Below, in pieces: positions 1 through 7,751 of a stretch of DNA of 22,707 nucleotides. Source of the stretch: an uncultured Collinsella sp. Lineage in GTDB: Bacteria > Actinomycetota > Coriobacteriia > Coriobacteriales > Coriobacteriaceae. Location of the stretch: positions 1-22,707 of the forward strand of contig URRJ01000011.1 of assembly GCA_900550205.1 (NCBI GenBank), read 5' to 3'. The notes under the pieces are model-generated. The model was not told the origin of the DNA. It saw only the letters and a list, made by a program, of their open reading frames with translations, and did not search any database. Positions within the stretch are counted from its first letter, which is position 1; every line of letters starts with the position of its first letter. The position numbers and the translations under genes are program-made.

Positions 1-969
1 CCGCAGCCGTTGAGGCCGCCAACGCCGCCGTGATCGAGGCCGCCCTCAACGGCCTGGGCAAACCCGGCATGGGGTGCACGGCCACCTGTGCCTACATCGA
101 AAACGACACGCTCGCCATCGCCCACGTGGGCGACTCGCGCGCCTACCTGCTCCACGAGGGTACGCTCATCCGCGTGACCCGCGACCACTCCTACGTGGAG
201 GAGCTCGTGGATGCCGGCGATTACGGCCGACGAGGCCCCCGGCCACCCCAACCGCTCGGTCATCACCCGCGCGCTGGGCTCGGATCCCGCCATGTATGCC
301 GACCACTTTACCCTGCACATCGAGGAAGGCGACCGCCTGATTCTGTGCTCCGACGGTCTTTCGAGCATGATTCCCGATAGCGATATCGAGAACATCGCCA
401 CGCAGTCTTCGAGCGCACAGATCTGTGTCGACAACTTGGTGGACGCGGCGCTCGCCGCCGGCGGCCACGACAACGTGACCGTGGTGGTCGTCGATCTGGT
501 CGACGACGGCGTCATGCGCGAGGCAAAACGCGTCCGACGCCGCAATGTCACCATCGCCTCCATCTTGGCCCTTGTCTTTGTGCTGGTAGCAGGCATCTGG
601 GCATACACGGGCGTCACCGGCTCCTATTACTTGGGAACCTACCACGGCAATGTCGCCGTCTGGCGCGGCCTACCCGGCAAGACGCTCGGGGTCGAGCTCC
701 ACTGGCTCGAGAGCGAAACCAGCATCAAGCTGTCCGACCTGCCCGAAGACACGCAAAACCGCCTGAAGGCAGGCATTCCACAAACGAGCGTCGACGATGC
801 GCAGGACACCATTTCCAAGTACCGCCATCAGATTGACGAGGAGCAGACCCGTCAGGTGATTGACGCGCAAACGATTCGCGACAACACCGATCAGGAATCC
901 ACATCCGAGTCAGATTCCGAGAAAACCGCCGAACAGTCAGCCGAGGCCGAAGCCTCCGATAAGAATTAG
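1..969 (+). pseudogene. PP2C-family Ser/Thr protein phosphatase (PstP-like), 5'-truncated and frameshifted
   Basis: The product is a metal-dependent protein phosphatase that would reverse phosphorylation by the PknB-like kinase downstream. The start lies before the window. From base 3 one frame reads PP2C motifs including GMGCTATCAY and AHVGDSRAYLL, up to VEELVDAG at about 218. The reading then continues one frame over with ITADEAPGHPNRSVITRALG, DRLILCSDGLSSM and GGHDNVTVVVVD, which holds late metal-binding Asp residues. A single missing base near 219-222 restores the expected family sequence. A membrane segment follows at about 545-610, and then an outside domain (YYLGTYHGNVAVWRGLPG, LSDLPEDTQNRLKAGI) matching the extracellular part of actinobacterial PstP, and an acidic Ser/Glu-rich tail. 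The stop is 16 bases before the next start, which suggests one operon. Family assignment is secure. Whether the frameshift is a real mutation or a sequence error cannot be told from here. Confidence 0.88.
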
Positions 970-985
970 AAAGGGAGTGCCGCTT

Positions 986-3856
986 ATGAGTCGCCGCAAC
1001 ACCGAACTGCTCTTGCTCATCGCCTCGGCGTTCCCCGTCATCCTGCTCTATGCGATGTACGTGCTCACCGCGGGTGCCACGGTTTCCTTTGAGACGCTCG
1101 CCGTGCCGATCGGCCTGTTCGCCGCCTTCGCCGCGGCGCATATCGCCGTGCGCATCCTGGCGCCCGGCGCCGACCCCGCCATCCTGCCCATCGTCTTTGT
1201 GCTCTCGGGCATCGGCATCACATTCGTGACGCGCCTGGCCCCCGACCTCGCCATCTCGCAGCTCATCATCTTGTTTGTCTCGATGGCGCTCATGGTGGGA
1301 ACGCTCGCACTGGTTAAGAACCTCGACGTGGTCATGCGCTACAAGTACACCTTTGGCATTATCGGCATCATCCTGCTGATGCTGCCGATCTTTATCGGCA
1401 CCACGATCTCGGGCTCCAAGCTGTGGATTCGCATCGCGGGCTTCACCATCCAGCCTGGCGAGTTCGCCAAGGTCTTCATCGTCTTGTTCCTGGCAGGCTA
1501 TCTGGCCGAGAACCGCGAGCTGCTCTCCATCTCCAACCGCAAGATCCTGGGCCTCAAGATTCCGCGCTTCCGCCTGCTGCTGCCGCTGTTTGCCGTGTGG
1601 GGCGTGTGCCTGCTCATCGTCGTCTTCGAACGCGACCTGGGCTCGGCCGTCCTGTTCTACACCATCTTTTTGCTGATGCTCTATGTTGCCACGGGACGTT
1701 TTTCGTACGTCATCATCGGCCTTGCGCTGCTGGCCGTTGGAGCCGTGGGCGCCTACAAGTTCCTGTCGCACGTGCAGGTGCGCTTTCAGGTCTGGGTCGA
1801 TCCGTTTAAGGACGCCCAGGGCCAGGGCTACCAGATCGTACAGTCACTTTACTCGCTGGCTGACGGTGGCCTGGTTGGCGTCGGCATCGGCAACGGCATG
1901 GCAAACAACATCCCCGTCGTCGAGTCCGACTTTATCTTCTCGGCCATCGGCGAGGAAATGGGCCTTTTGGGCGGCGGCGCCGTGCTCATCCTGTTTATGC
2001 TTTTTGCCGTGCGTGGCCTCACCACGGCCGCCCGCGCCAAGTCCGACCTTGCCGCCTTTAGCGCGACCGGCCTTACGGCGGCCATCAGCTTCCAGGCATT
2101 CTTAATCGTTGGCGGCGTAACCCGCCTGATCCCGCTGACTGGCGTCACCCTGCCCTTTATGAGCCAGGGCGGCTCCTCGCTGCTGGCGAGCTTTATCATC
2201 GTCGCGCTACTGCTGCGCGCCGGCGACGAGGCAACCGGACGCGAAGCCGAGCTCACCGGCACCGGCACCATGGCCGCCATCACCGATGACCAGGTCGCAT
2301 CCGCCGTCGCCCCGACCGGTACGCGTTTTGCCAGCGCACCTTCCTACAGCCACGGCAACCACTCCGCGGGCTCTCGCATGCGTCGTCGCCTGCTCGACAC
2401 GCCAGAGTCCGGCGTGCTCGGCCGCGTGGCACTTGCCAACCGTCTGACTCGTGCCGTGTTTGCTTTCACGGCGCTGTTCGCCATCCTTATCGGCAACCTC
2501 ACCTATGTCCAGGTCATCAAGGCGAAGGACTATCAGGACATGCCGACCAACAACCACACCATCGCCCGCTCCAAGTACATCCAGCGTGGCTCCATCATCA
2601 CGTCCGACGGCGTGACGCTAGCCGAGTCGTTGCAGCAGGAGGACGGCACCTACGCCCGTTCCTACCCCAACGGCAACATGGCCGCGCACGTGGTGGGCTA
2701 CGTGAGCCAGCAATACGGCACCGCCGGCATCGAGAGCGTCATGAACGATACGCTCACCGGCTCCAAGGATTACTCCAGCTGGAACAACGCCATCGCGTCG
2801 CTCGCGGGGCAGACCCAGCCGGGCAATACCGCCAAGCTCACCATCGACTCGCGCATCCAGACGGCTGCCGAGCAGGCGCTCAAGGGCTTTAAGGGCGCTG
2901 TGGTGGTCATGGATCCGCGCACCGGTGCGGTCCTTGCGTGCGCGAGCTCGCCTACCTACGACAACACCAACATCGATGCGCTGCTCCAGTCGGGCGGCGG
3001 CGAGGACGGCTCCATGTACGACCGCGCCATGGACGCGCTCTACACCCCGGGCTCGACCTTTAAGGTCGTCACACTCTCCGCGGCGCTCGAGACCGGCACC
3101 GCCAGCCTTACCAGCACGTACCAGGCGCCCGGCTCCATGGATATTGGCAACGCGCCGGTCACCAACGATGCCAACGAGAGCTACGGCACCATCAGCCTGC
3201 AGCAGGCCTTCGCCGTGTCGTCCAACGTCGTCTTTGGCCAGGTGGCAAACGAGGTCGGCGCCAGCTCGCTCGTCCAGTTTGCCAACGCCTTTGGCTACGG
3301 TCAAAAGCTCGGCCAGGATCTGACCACCGCGGCTTCCATCATGGCCGACCCGTCGCTTATGACCGAATGGGAGACCGCTTGGGCAGGCGCCGGACAGCCC
3401 GTCGGCATGGACCACACGCCTGGCCCGCAGACCACCGTTATGCAGAATTGCGTGATCGCTGCGGCTATCGCCAACAGCGGCGTGGTCATGGACCCGTTCT
3501 TTGTGTCCCAGATACTCGCCCCGGACGGAACCGTGGTTAAGACCACGCAGTCCCGCTCGCTGGGCCAGGCTGTCAGCTCTGCCACGGCCGACCAGGTCAA
3601 GCGGGCCATGCTCGCCGTCGTCCAGTCCGGTACCGGCACCGATGCCCAGATTCCGGGCGTCAAGGTTGCCGGCAAGACCGGTTCGGCCGAGACCGGCGGC
3701 ACCAACGTCAACTCTATGTTTGTTGGCTTTGCACCTTACGATTCACCCACGGTTGCCATCTCGGTGGCCCTGGAGGATTACGACAAACACGACGTCGAGG
3801 CGGCCAAGATCGCCGGCATCGTCCTGACCGCGGCGCTCGCCGCACAGGGAGCGTGA
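986..3856 (+). CDS. RodA/FtsW-type SEDS glycosyltransferase fused to class B PBP transpeptidase (RodA-PbpA fusion)
   Basis: This 956-residue protein would both polymerise glycan from lipid II and crosslink it. Residues ~10-415 are a polytopic SEDS domain with a GSKLWIR stretch and FERDLGSAVLF, where Asp217 matches the essential SEDS aspartate. After a soluble linker (~415-485) come one membrane segment (~489-510) and a class B PBP. That part has a short PbpA-like pedestal (IQRGSIITSDG, HVVGYVSQQYGTAGIE) and the transpeptidase motifs S690-TFK, S745-SN and K897-TGS. In most actinobacteria rodA and pbpA are adjacent separate genes; here no stop or restart lies between them. The start at 986 is chosen for the AAGGGAG ribosome site just upstream and for its position after the phosphatase stop. 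An in-frame ATG at 860 would overlap the phosphatase by 37 codons and is unlikely. The product acts in the cytoplasmic membrane. Confidence 0.93.
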   Translation: MSRRNTELLLLIASAFPVILLYAMYVLTAGATVSFETLAVPIGLFAAFAAAHIAVRILAPGADPAILPIVFVLSGIGITFVTRLAPDLAISQLIILFVSMALMVGTLALVKNLDVVMRYKYTFGIIGIILLMLPIFIGTTISGSKLWIRIAGFTIQPGEFAKVFIVLFLAGYLAENRELLSISNRKILGLKIPRFRLLLPLFAVWGVCLLIVVFERDLGSAVLFYTIFLLMLYVATGRFSYVIIGLALLAVGAVGAYKFLSHVQVRFQVWVDPFKDAQGQGYQIVQSLYSLADGGLVGVGIGNGMANNIPVVESDFIFSAIGEEMGLLGGGAVLILFMLFAVRGLTTAARAKSDLAAFSATGLTAAISFQAFLIVGGVTRLIPLTGVTLPFMSQGGSSLLASFIIVALLLRAGDEATGREAELTGTGTMAAITDDQVASAVAPTGTRFASAPSYSHGNHSAGSRMRRRLLDTPESGVLGRVALANRLTRAVFAFTALFAILIGNLTYVQVIKAKDYQDMPTNNHTIARSKYIQRGSIITSDGVTLAESLQQEDGTYARSYPNGNMAAHVVGYVSQQYGTAGIESVMNDTLTGSKDYSSWNNAIASLAGQTQPGNTAKLTIDSRIQTAAEQALKGFKGAVVVMDPRTGAVLACASSPTYDNTNIDALLQSGGGEDGSMYDRAMDALYTPGSTFKVVTLSAALETGTASLTSTYQAPGSMDIGNAPVTNDANESYGTISLQQAFAVSSNVVFGQVANEVGASSLVQFANAFGYGQKLGQDLTTAASIMADPSLMTEWETAWAGAGQPVGMDHTPGPQTTVMQNCVIAAAIANSGVVMDPFFVSQILAPDGTVVKTTQSRSLGQAVSSATADQVKRAMLAVVQSGTGTDAQIPGVKVAGKTGSAETGGTNVNSMFVGFAPYDSPTVAISVALEDYDKHDVEAAKIAGIVLTAALAAQGA

Positions 3857-3906
3857 TGCCCGTGATCAAAGCGGATACTTGGGACGCGCCGCGGCCGATG
3901 AGCTAG
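3856..3906 (+). CDS. Possible 16-residue micro-ORF overlapping the SEDS-PBP stop codon
   Basis: An ATG at 3856 shares its A with the TGA stop of the fusion gene, the classic arrangement for translational coupling. It is preceded by AGGGAG with 4-base spacing and reads MPVIKADTWDAPRPMS before TAG. No family is recognisable in so short a peptide, and it may be a chance frame in high-GC DNA. The rest of the 132-base gap to the kinase holds no other visible element. Confidence 0.2.
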   Translation: MPVIKADTWDAPRPMS

Positions 3907-3988
3907 CGACAACGCGCCACACGGCCCCAGCGGCCATACATTTGGTACTACACACATCGTTGAGCGAATAGTTATGTTAGGAGCAGGA

Positions 3989-5926
3989 ATGGAACAGAGG
4001 GTCCTCGGGGGAAGATACCTCCTCAAGGATAAGGTGGGAACGGGCGGTATGGCGACCGTCTTCCGTGCACAGGATCAGGTCCTCGACCGCACGGTTGCCG
4101 TCAAGATCATGCTGCCGCAGTATGCCGGCGACGCCACCTTCGCCGCCCGCTTTAAGCAGGAGGCCCAGGCAGCGGCCGGCCTGTCCTCCCCCTATATCGT
4201 GGGCGTCTACGACTGGGGCAAGGATGGCGACACCTATTACATCGTCATGGAGTACCTGCGCGGTACCGACCTTAAGAGCGGCATCAAGAGCCACGGCGCC
4301 CTCGATCCCAAGAAGGTCGCGCAGATCGGCTCGCAGATCAGCTCCGCGCTTTCGGTCGCACACAAGCACGAGATTATCCACCGCGACATTAAGCCGCAAA
4401 ACATCATGGTGCTGCCCGACGGCAATATCAAGGTCATGGATTTTGGCATCGCACGCGCCAAGAACAGCCACCTCACGCAGGATAACAACGTGCTGGGCAC
4501 CGCCCACTATGTAAGCCCCGAACAGACCCGCGGCCAGGACCTCGGCCCCACCTCGGATATCTACTCGCTGGGTGTCGTCATGTACGAGTGCGCCACCGGC
4601 CGCGTACCCTTTGACGGCGACGACGCCATCTCGGTCGCGCTCAAGCAGGTCAACGAGCTCCCCATCCCGCCGAGCCAGATCAACTCCGGCGTCGATGCCG
4701 ACCTGGAGCGCATCATCCTCAAGTGCATGGAGAAGGACCCGGCAAACCGCTTCCAGACGGCCGACGAGCTGCGTCAGGTGCTCAACAGCTACCTGTCCGG
4801 CCGAGCCGTCAACGTCTCGGAGCCCACGCGCATCATCGGTGCCGCCGGCGACCTGGGTGCCACCAAGACCCGCGAGCTTTCCGACTCAACGCGCGCTATG
4901 GTTCGTCCCGTCTCGGGCGTGAGCGGTCAGAACACCGCCCGTAGCGCTGTCTCGGGCTCCACGGGCTCCTACGAGGTCGAGAAGCCTAAGTCCAACAAGA
5001 ACAAGATCATCGCCGCCGTGATTGCCGCCGTCGCCGTAATTGGTGTTGTAGTGGCCTTTGCCACAGGCATGTTCAGTGGCGAACAGGTCACGGTGCCCGA
5101 CGTGCTGGGCAAGGACCAGGAAACCGCTATTGAGCTGATCAAGGAAGCAGGCCTTGAGGTTGGCACCGTCGACCAGAGCTACAACGACGATGTCGACGAG
5201 GGAAAGGTCGCCGAGCAGACCCCCAACGGCAACACCAAGAAGGCCAAGGGCACGAGGGTGAACCTGGTAATCTCCAAGGGCCCTAAGCCCTCCGAGAAAG
5301 TCGAGGTTCCGCAGCTCCTCGGCCTGACCAAGGACCAGGCCGAGGCCGCACTGGCAAGCGTGGGCCTGAAGGGCAGCGCTTCGGAGGAAGCCAATGAGGC
5401 CGAAGAGGGCCAGGTCTTTGAGCAGGGCACTGCTGCCGGCAAGGAGGTCGAGAAGGGCACGACCATCTCGTACAAGGTCTCTGGCGGCCCGGATACCACC
5501 TCGGTGCCCGATCTGACCGACATGACCGAGGCCCAGGCGCGCAACGCTCTCGACATGGCTGGCTTTGGCGTCGACGTGAGCTACCAGGAAAACGACTCGG
5601 TTACCGAGGGCACCGTAATTAGCTGGAACCCCAGCGGCAAGCAGAAGCCCGGTGCCACGATCACCGTCGTCATCGCCAAGAAGTCCGGCAAGGCCAGCGT
5701 CCCGGGCAACCTGTACGGCAAGAGCATCTCCGCCGCCGTCACCGCGCTCAACAACGCCGGTTTCTACAACATCGCATTCTGCGATCAGAACGGTAACCCT
5801 GTGAGCGGCAACGAAAACGCCACCGTTACGGGCGTCTCCCCCACCGGCAAGCAGTCCACCGACAGCACGATCACGCTGACGGTTTCCATCTCCGGTTCCG
5901 GCGACGACTCCGAGTCTAGCAACTAA
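3989..5926 (+). CDS. pknB: PknB-like transmembrane Ser/Thr protein kinase with four PASTA repeats
   Basis: This 645-residue receptor-type kinase senses muropeptide or lipid II outside through PASTA domains and phosphorylates cell-wall and division proteins inside. The kinase domain (~8-270) shows the glycine loop GTGGMATV, Lys39 in VAVKIM, the catalytic loop H131-RD133-IKPQN, D151-FG, and the activation segment end GTAHYVSPEQ. A juxtamembrane Ser/Thr-rich linker leads to one membrane segment at ~340-362. Four PASTA units follow, beginning VTVPDVLG, VEVPQLLG, TSVPDLTD and ASVPGNLY; the last is the most divergent and contains a free Cys. The start at 3989 is preferred over the in-frame ATG at 3974 because AGGAG (3979-3983) sits 5 bases before it. 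With PP2C and RodA-PbpA upstream this is the usual actinobacterial cluster. The transcript ends at the terminator at 5981-6020. Confidence 0.96.
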   Translation: MEQRVLGGRYLLKDKVGTGGMATVFRAQDQVLDRTVAVKIMLPQYAGDATFAARFKQEAQAAAGLSSPYIVGVYDWGKDGDTYYIVMEYLRGTDLKSGIKSHGALDPKKVAQIGSQISSALSVAHKHEIIHRDIKPQNIMVLPDGNIKVMDFGIARAKNSHLTQDNNVLGTAHYVSPEQTRGQDLGPTSDIYSLGVVMYECATGRVPFDGDDAISVALKQVNELPIPPSQINSGVDADLERIILKCMEKDPANRFQTADELRQVLNSYLSGRAVNVSEPTRIIGAAGDLGATKTRELSDSTRAMVRPVSGVSGQNTARSAVSGSTGSYEVEKPKSNKNKIIAAVIAAVAVIGVVVAFATGMFSGEQVTVPDVLGKDQETAIELIKEAGLEVGTVDQSYNDDVDEGKVAEQTPNGNTKKAKGTRVNLVISKGPKPSEKVEVPQLLGLTKDQAEAALASVGLKGSASEEANEAEEGQVFEQGTAAGKEVEKGTTISYKVSGGPDTTSVPDLTDMTEAQARNALDMAGFGVDVSYQENDSVTEGTVISWNPSGKQKPGATITVVIAKKSGKASVPGNLYGKSISAAVTALNNAGFYNIAFCDQNGNPVSGNENATVTGVSPTGKQSTDSTITLTVSISGSGDDSESSN

Positions 5927-5980
5927 CGTCAATCGCTTGTTGCTCCGAGCGGTTTAGACCGCAAACACATTCGCTCAGAA

Positions 5981-6020
5981 GCGCCCGCTTGCTCCCCCAG
6001 CAAGCGGGCGCTTTTCTTTT
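5981..6020 (+). terminator. Rho-independent terminator of the PP2C/SEDS-PBP/PknB cluster
   Basis: A perfect 13-bp stem (GCGCCCGCTTGCT / AGCAAGCGGGCGC) with a 5-base C loop is followed directly by TTTTCTTTT. It lies 55 bases after the kinase stop, in the right orientation to end the plus-strand operon. Confidence 0.93.
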
Positions 6021-6065
6021 GATGTGGGATTGCCGCCCATGGATGAACGCGACTTTAAACCAGAA

Positions 6066-6094
6066 GAGCCCGGCACCATGGCGGTACCGGGCTC
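6066..6094 (-). terminator. Hairpin downstream of tRNA-Arg, possible terminator
   Basis: A 12-bp inverted repeat with one mismatch (GAGCCCGGCACC / GGTACCGGGCTC) and a 5-base loop starts 11 bases past the CCA end of the minus-strand tRNA. Read on the minus strand, the following sequence is only weakly T-rich, so it could be a terminator, a processing signal, or both. Confidence 0.5.
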
Positions 6095-6104
6095 GATAAA
6101 TCTC

Positions 6105-6180
6105 TGGTGCCCCCGGGCGGATTCGAACCGTCGACACCCGCTTTAGGAGAGCGGTGCTCTATCCCCTGAGCTACGGAGGC
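6105..6180 (-). tRNA. tRNA-Arg (anticodon CCU)
   Basis: The reverse complement folds as a complete 76-base tRNA with the 3' CCA encoded. The acceptor stem is GCCTCCG / CGGGGGC with one G-U pair, and the D arm region reads GCTCAGGGGATAGAGC. The anticodon stem-loop is CCGCT-CTCCTAA-AGCGG, which puts CCT at positions 34-36. The T arm contains GGTTCGAATCC. It decodes AGG, a rare arginine codon in such GC-rich genomes. No integrase or duplicated 3' end is visible nearby, so there is no sign that it serves as an attachment site here. Confidence 0.96.
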
Positions 6181-6250
6181 ATGTCGTACTAGTGTAGCAG
6201 ATTTACGCCACTACCATGCAGCGCATAGCCGCTCTTCGAGATAGTCATCT

Positions 6251-6288
6251 GCGACGTTCTTTAATGACTGGTCGTTTAAGAACGTCGC
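6251..6288. repeat. Stop-proximal palindrome, GACGTTCTT family (copy 1)
   Basis: An 11-bp perfect inverted repeat (GCGACGTTCTT / AAGAACGTCGC) surrounds a 16-base loop. Copy 2 at 9930-9973 shares the arm core GACGTTCTT and most of the loop (TGACTRGTCGTTT). This copy begins 6 bases after the DUF956 stop on the minus strand, so it could cap the man operon transcript. There is no T-run. Confidence 0.75.
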
Positions 6289-6294
6289 AGGAGA

Positions 6295-6693
6295 CTAGTT
6301 GCCTTTGTGGAAGAGGCTTTTGATGACGGAAGGGATGCTCTTGGCGCCCTTGGCGGTCACATCGATAAAGTCGGGCGAACGCACGAGCTTATCCTCGTCG
6401 ACGTACTTGCGGACCGCACGAAGCGTCTCTTTGTCGTCGCGCGTCGAAAACGTAAAGTGACCGTTGTCCTTGGTAAAGATGGCAAAACGCGTGATCTTCT
6501 TGGTGCCGCGTAAAACCTCGGCGGCAATATAGTCGACCTCGTCCCACGGGATTTGAATATAATCCTCGGGATTGTGCTCGTTATAGTACTCAAACGCCTT
6601 ATTGCCCACCATTACGTTACCGTGACTGGTAAGCCCCATCAGGCAGGTTGCCGGCGTTGCCAGATCGACCGTGCTGTTCTGAGATTGCGCCAT
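6295..6693 (-). CDS. manO: DUF956 family protein (ManO-like), mannose PTS-associated
   Basis: The 132-residue soluble protein (MAQSQNSTVDLATPATCLMG..., later YIQIPWDEVDYIAAEV and FAIFTKDNGHFTFSTRD) matches the DUF956 family. That family is nearly always the last gene of mannose-type PTS operons and is called ManO in lactic acid bacteria, where a regulatory role is suspected; the biochemical function is unknown. The start at 6693 is preferred because GGAGGG lies 10 bases upstream. An in-frame ATG at 6732 falls inside a terminator stem and has no ribosome site. The gene follows the IID gene but is separated from it by an intrinsic terminator, so it is probably expressed at a lower level than the transporter. 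Confidence 0.88.
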   Translation of the reverse strand: MAQSQNSTVDLATPATCLMGLTSHGNVMVGNKAFEYYNEHNPEDYIQIPWDEVDYIAAEVLRGTKKITRFAIFTKDNGHFTFSTRDDKETLRAVRKYVDEDKLVRSPDFIDVTAKGAKSIPSVIKSLFHKGN

Positions 6694-6711
6694 ACGCGCC
6701 TCGCCCTCCAA

Positions 6712-6758
6712 TAAAAAACAATCGGACCGCATCCAGTGTACCCACCGGGTGCGGTCCG
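6712..6758 (-). terminator. Intrinsic terminator or attenuator between manZ and the DUF956 gene
   Basis: Read on the minus strand, a perfect 9-bp stem (CGGACCGCA / TGCGGTCCG) with an 18-base loop is followed by ATTGTTTTTT. It sits after the IID stop and ends just before the DUF956 ribosome site, so it should end most transcripts and let some read through. Confidence 0.85.
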
Positions 6759-6814
6759 TTTCAATGGCTCAAAAGCCCTTGCCTAGCAACTCTCGGTCTT
6801 AAGCCGAAGCGTGC

Positions 6815-7735
6815 TTACATGAAGCCGCAGACGCGACCGATGATGCCGACGGCGAAGAGAGCCAGGATGATGACGATCGGGCTGACCTTCTTCTTGAGGA
6901 GCTTGCAGACCAGCAGGGTCAGGCACACAGCGGCAAGGCCGGGGATGAGCTGATCGAGGTTAGCCTGAAGCGTGGTGACCTTAACCTGATCAAGGGCGGT
7001 AGCACCGATGGAGTTGTACATCGTCAGCGCTTCCTTGACGCCCTCGGAGCCGGAGGGCAGGCTAGCCCAGTCGATAAAAGCGCCAGCAGACTGCGTGACC
7101 TTGGAGACGACCGGGGTGAAGGAGATGGACACCCAGCGCTCGACCAGGGCGCCGATGATGAACATACCCAGGATGGAAGCACCCTCGGTAACCTTGCCCA
7201 TCAGACCGCCGGAGAGGTCCTTGGCGATGGAGGAGCCGACCTTGTAGCCAAACTCCTGCGTGTACCACAGGAAGGCGTAACGGATGATGTTCCACGCGAA
7301 GAAGAACAGCAGCGGACCGGCGATGCTGCCGGACAGGGCCATGGAAGCGCCCAGAGCGCCCAGAATCGGGCGAAGGGTGAACCAGAAGGCGGGGTCGCCG
7401 ACGCCGGCGAGCGGGCCCATCATACCGACCTTGACGCCCTGGATGGCGACGTCGTCGATCGGAGCACCGTTGGCGCGCTCCTCCTCGAGAGCGAGGGTAA
7501 CGCCAATGACGGGGGCGGAAACATAGGGGTGGGTGTTATAGAACTCCAGGTGGCGCTTAAGAGCGGCAATCTGGTCATCCTTGCTGGTGTAGAGCTTCTT
7601 GATCGCAGGGATCATTGCGAAGCACCAGCCGCCGTTCTGCATACGCTCGTAGTTCCACGAGCCCTGAAGGAACTGATGACGGAAGCAAACCTTCTTGCGG
7701 TCAGCCTTGGTGAGCTGAATCTTGTTCTCTGCCAT
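6815..7735 (-). CDS. manZ: PTS mannose/fructose/sorbose family IID component
   Basis: This 306-residue membrane subunit pairs with IIC to form the sugar channel of a mannose-family phosphotransferase system. The conserved cytoplasmic N-terminus is visible (FRHQFLQGSWNYERMQNGG, FAMIPAIKKLY), then the family motif GPLAGVGDP and membrane segments in the C-terminal half, ending VIILALFAVGIIGRVCGFM. Length is normal. The ATG at 7735 (MAENK) is chosen because a GGAGGGG stretch lies at suitable distance; an in-frame GTG at 7744 would almost touch that site. The gene starts 16 bases after the IIC stop, so the two are probably translated as a unit. The substrate (mannose, glucose, GlcN or another hexose) cannot be fixed from sequence. 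Confidence 0.95.
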   Translation of the reverse strand: MAENKIQLTKADRKKVCFRHQFLQGSWNYERMQNGGWCFAMIPAIKKLYTSKDDQIAALKRHLEFYNTHPYVSAPVIGVTLALEEERANGAPIDDVAIQGVKVGMMGPLAGVGDPAFWFTLRPILGALGASMALSGSIAGPLLFFFAWNIIRYAFLWYTQEFGYKVGSSIAKDLSGGLMGKVTEGASILGMFIIGALVERWVSISFTPVVSKVTQSAGAFIDWASLPSGSEGVKEALTMYNSIGATALDQVKVTTLQANLDQLIPGLAAVCLTLLVCKLLKKKVSPIVIILALFAVGIIGRVCGFM

Positions 7736-7751
7736 ATGTATCACTCCCCTC

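Noticed and set aside
860..985. Upstream in-frame ATG for the SEDS-PBP fusion
   Set aside because: It would overlap the phosphatase gene, has no ribosome site, and adds a Pro/Arg-rich leader unlike SEDS proteins.
725..1771. A 348-codon minus-strand frame rich in Gln, Asp, Glu and Arg
   Set aside because: It is antisense to the phosphatase end and the SEDS domain. The composition is a by-product of the membrane-protein codons opposite.
6105..6180. tRNA-Arg as attachment site of an integrated element
   Set aside because: No second copy of the tRNA 3' end and no integrase gene occur in the window.
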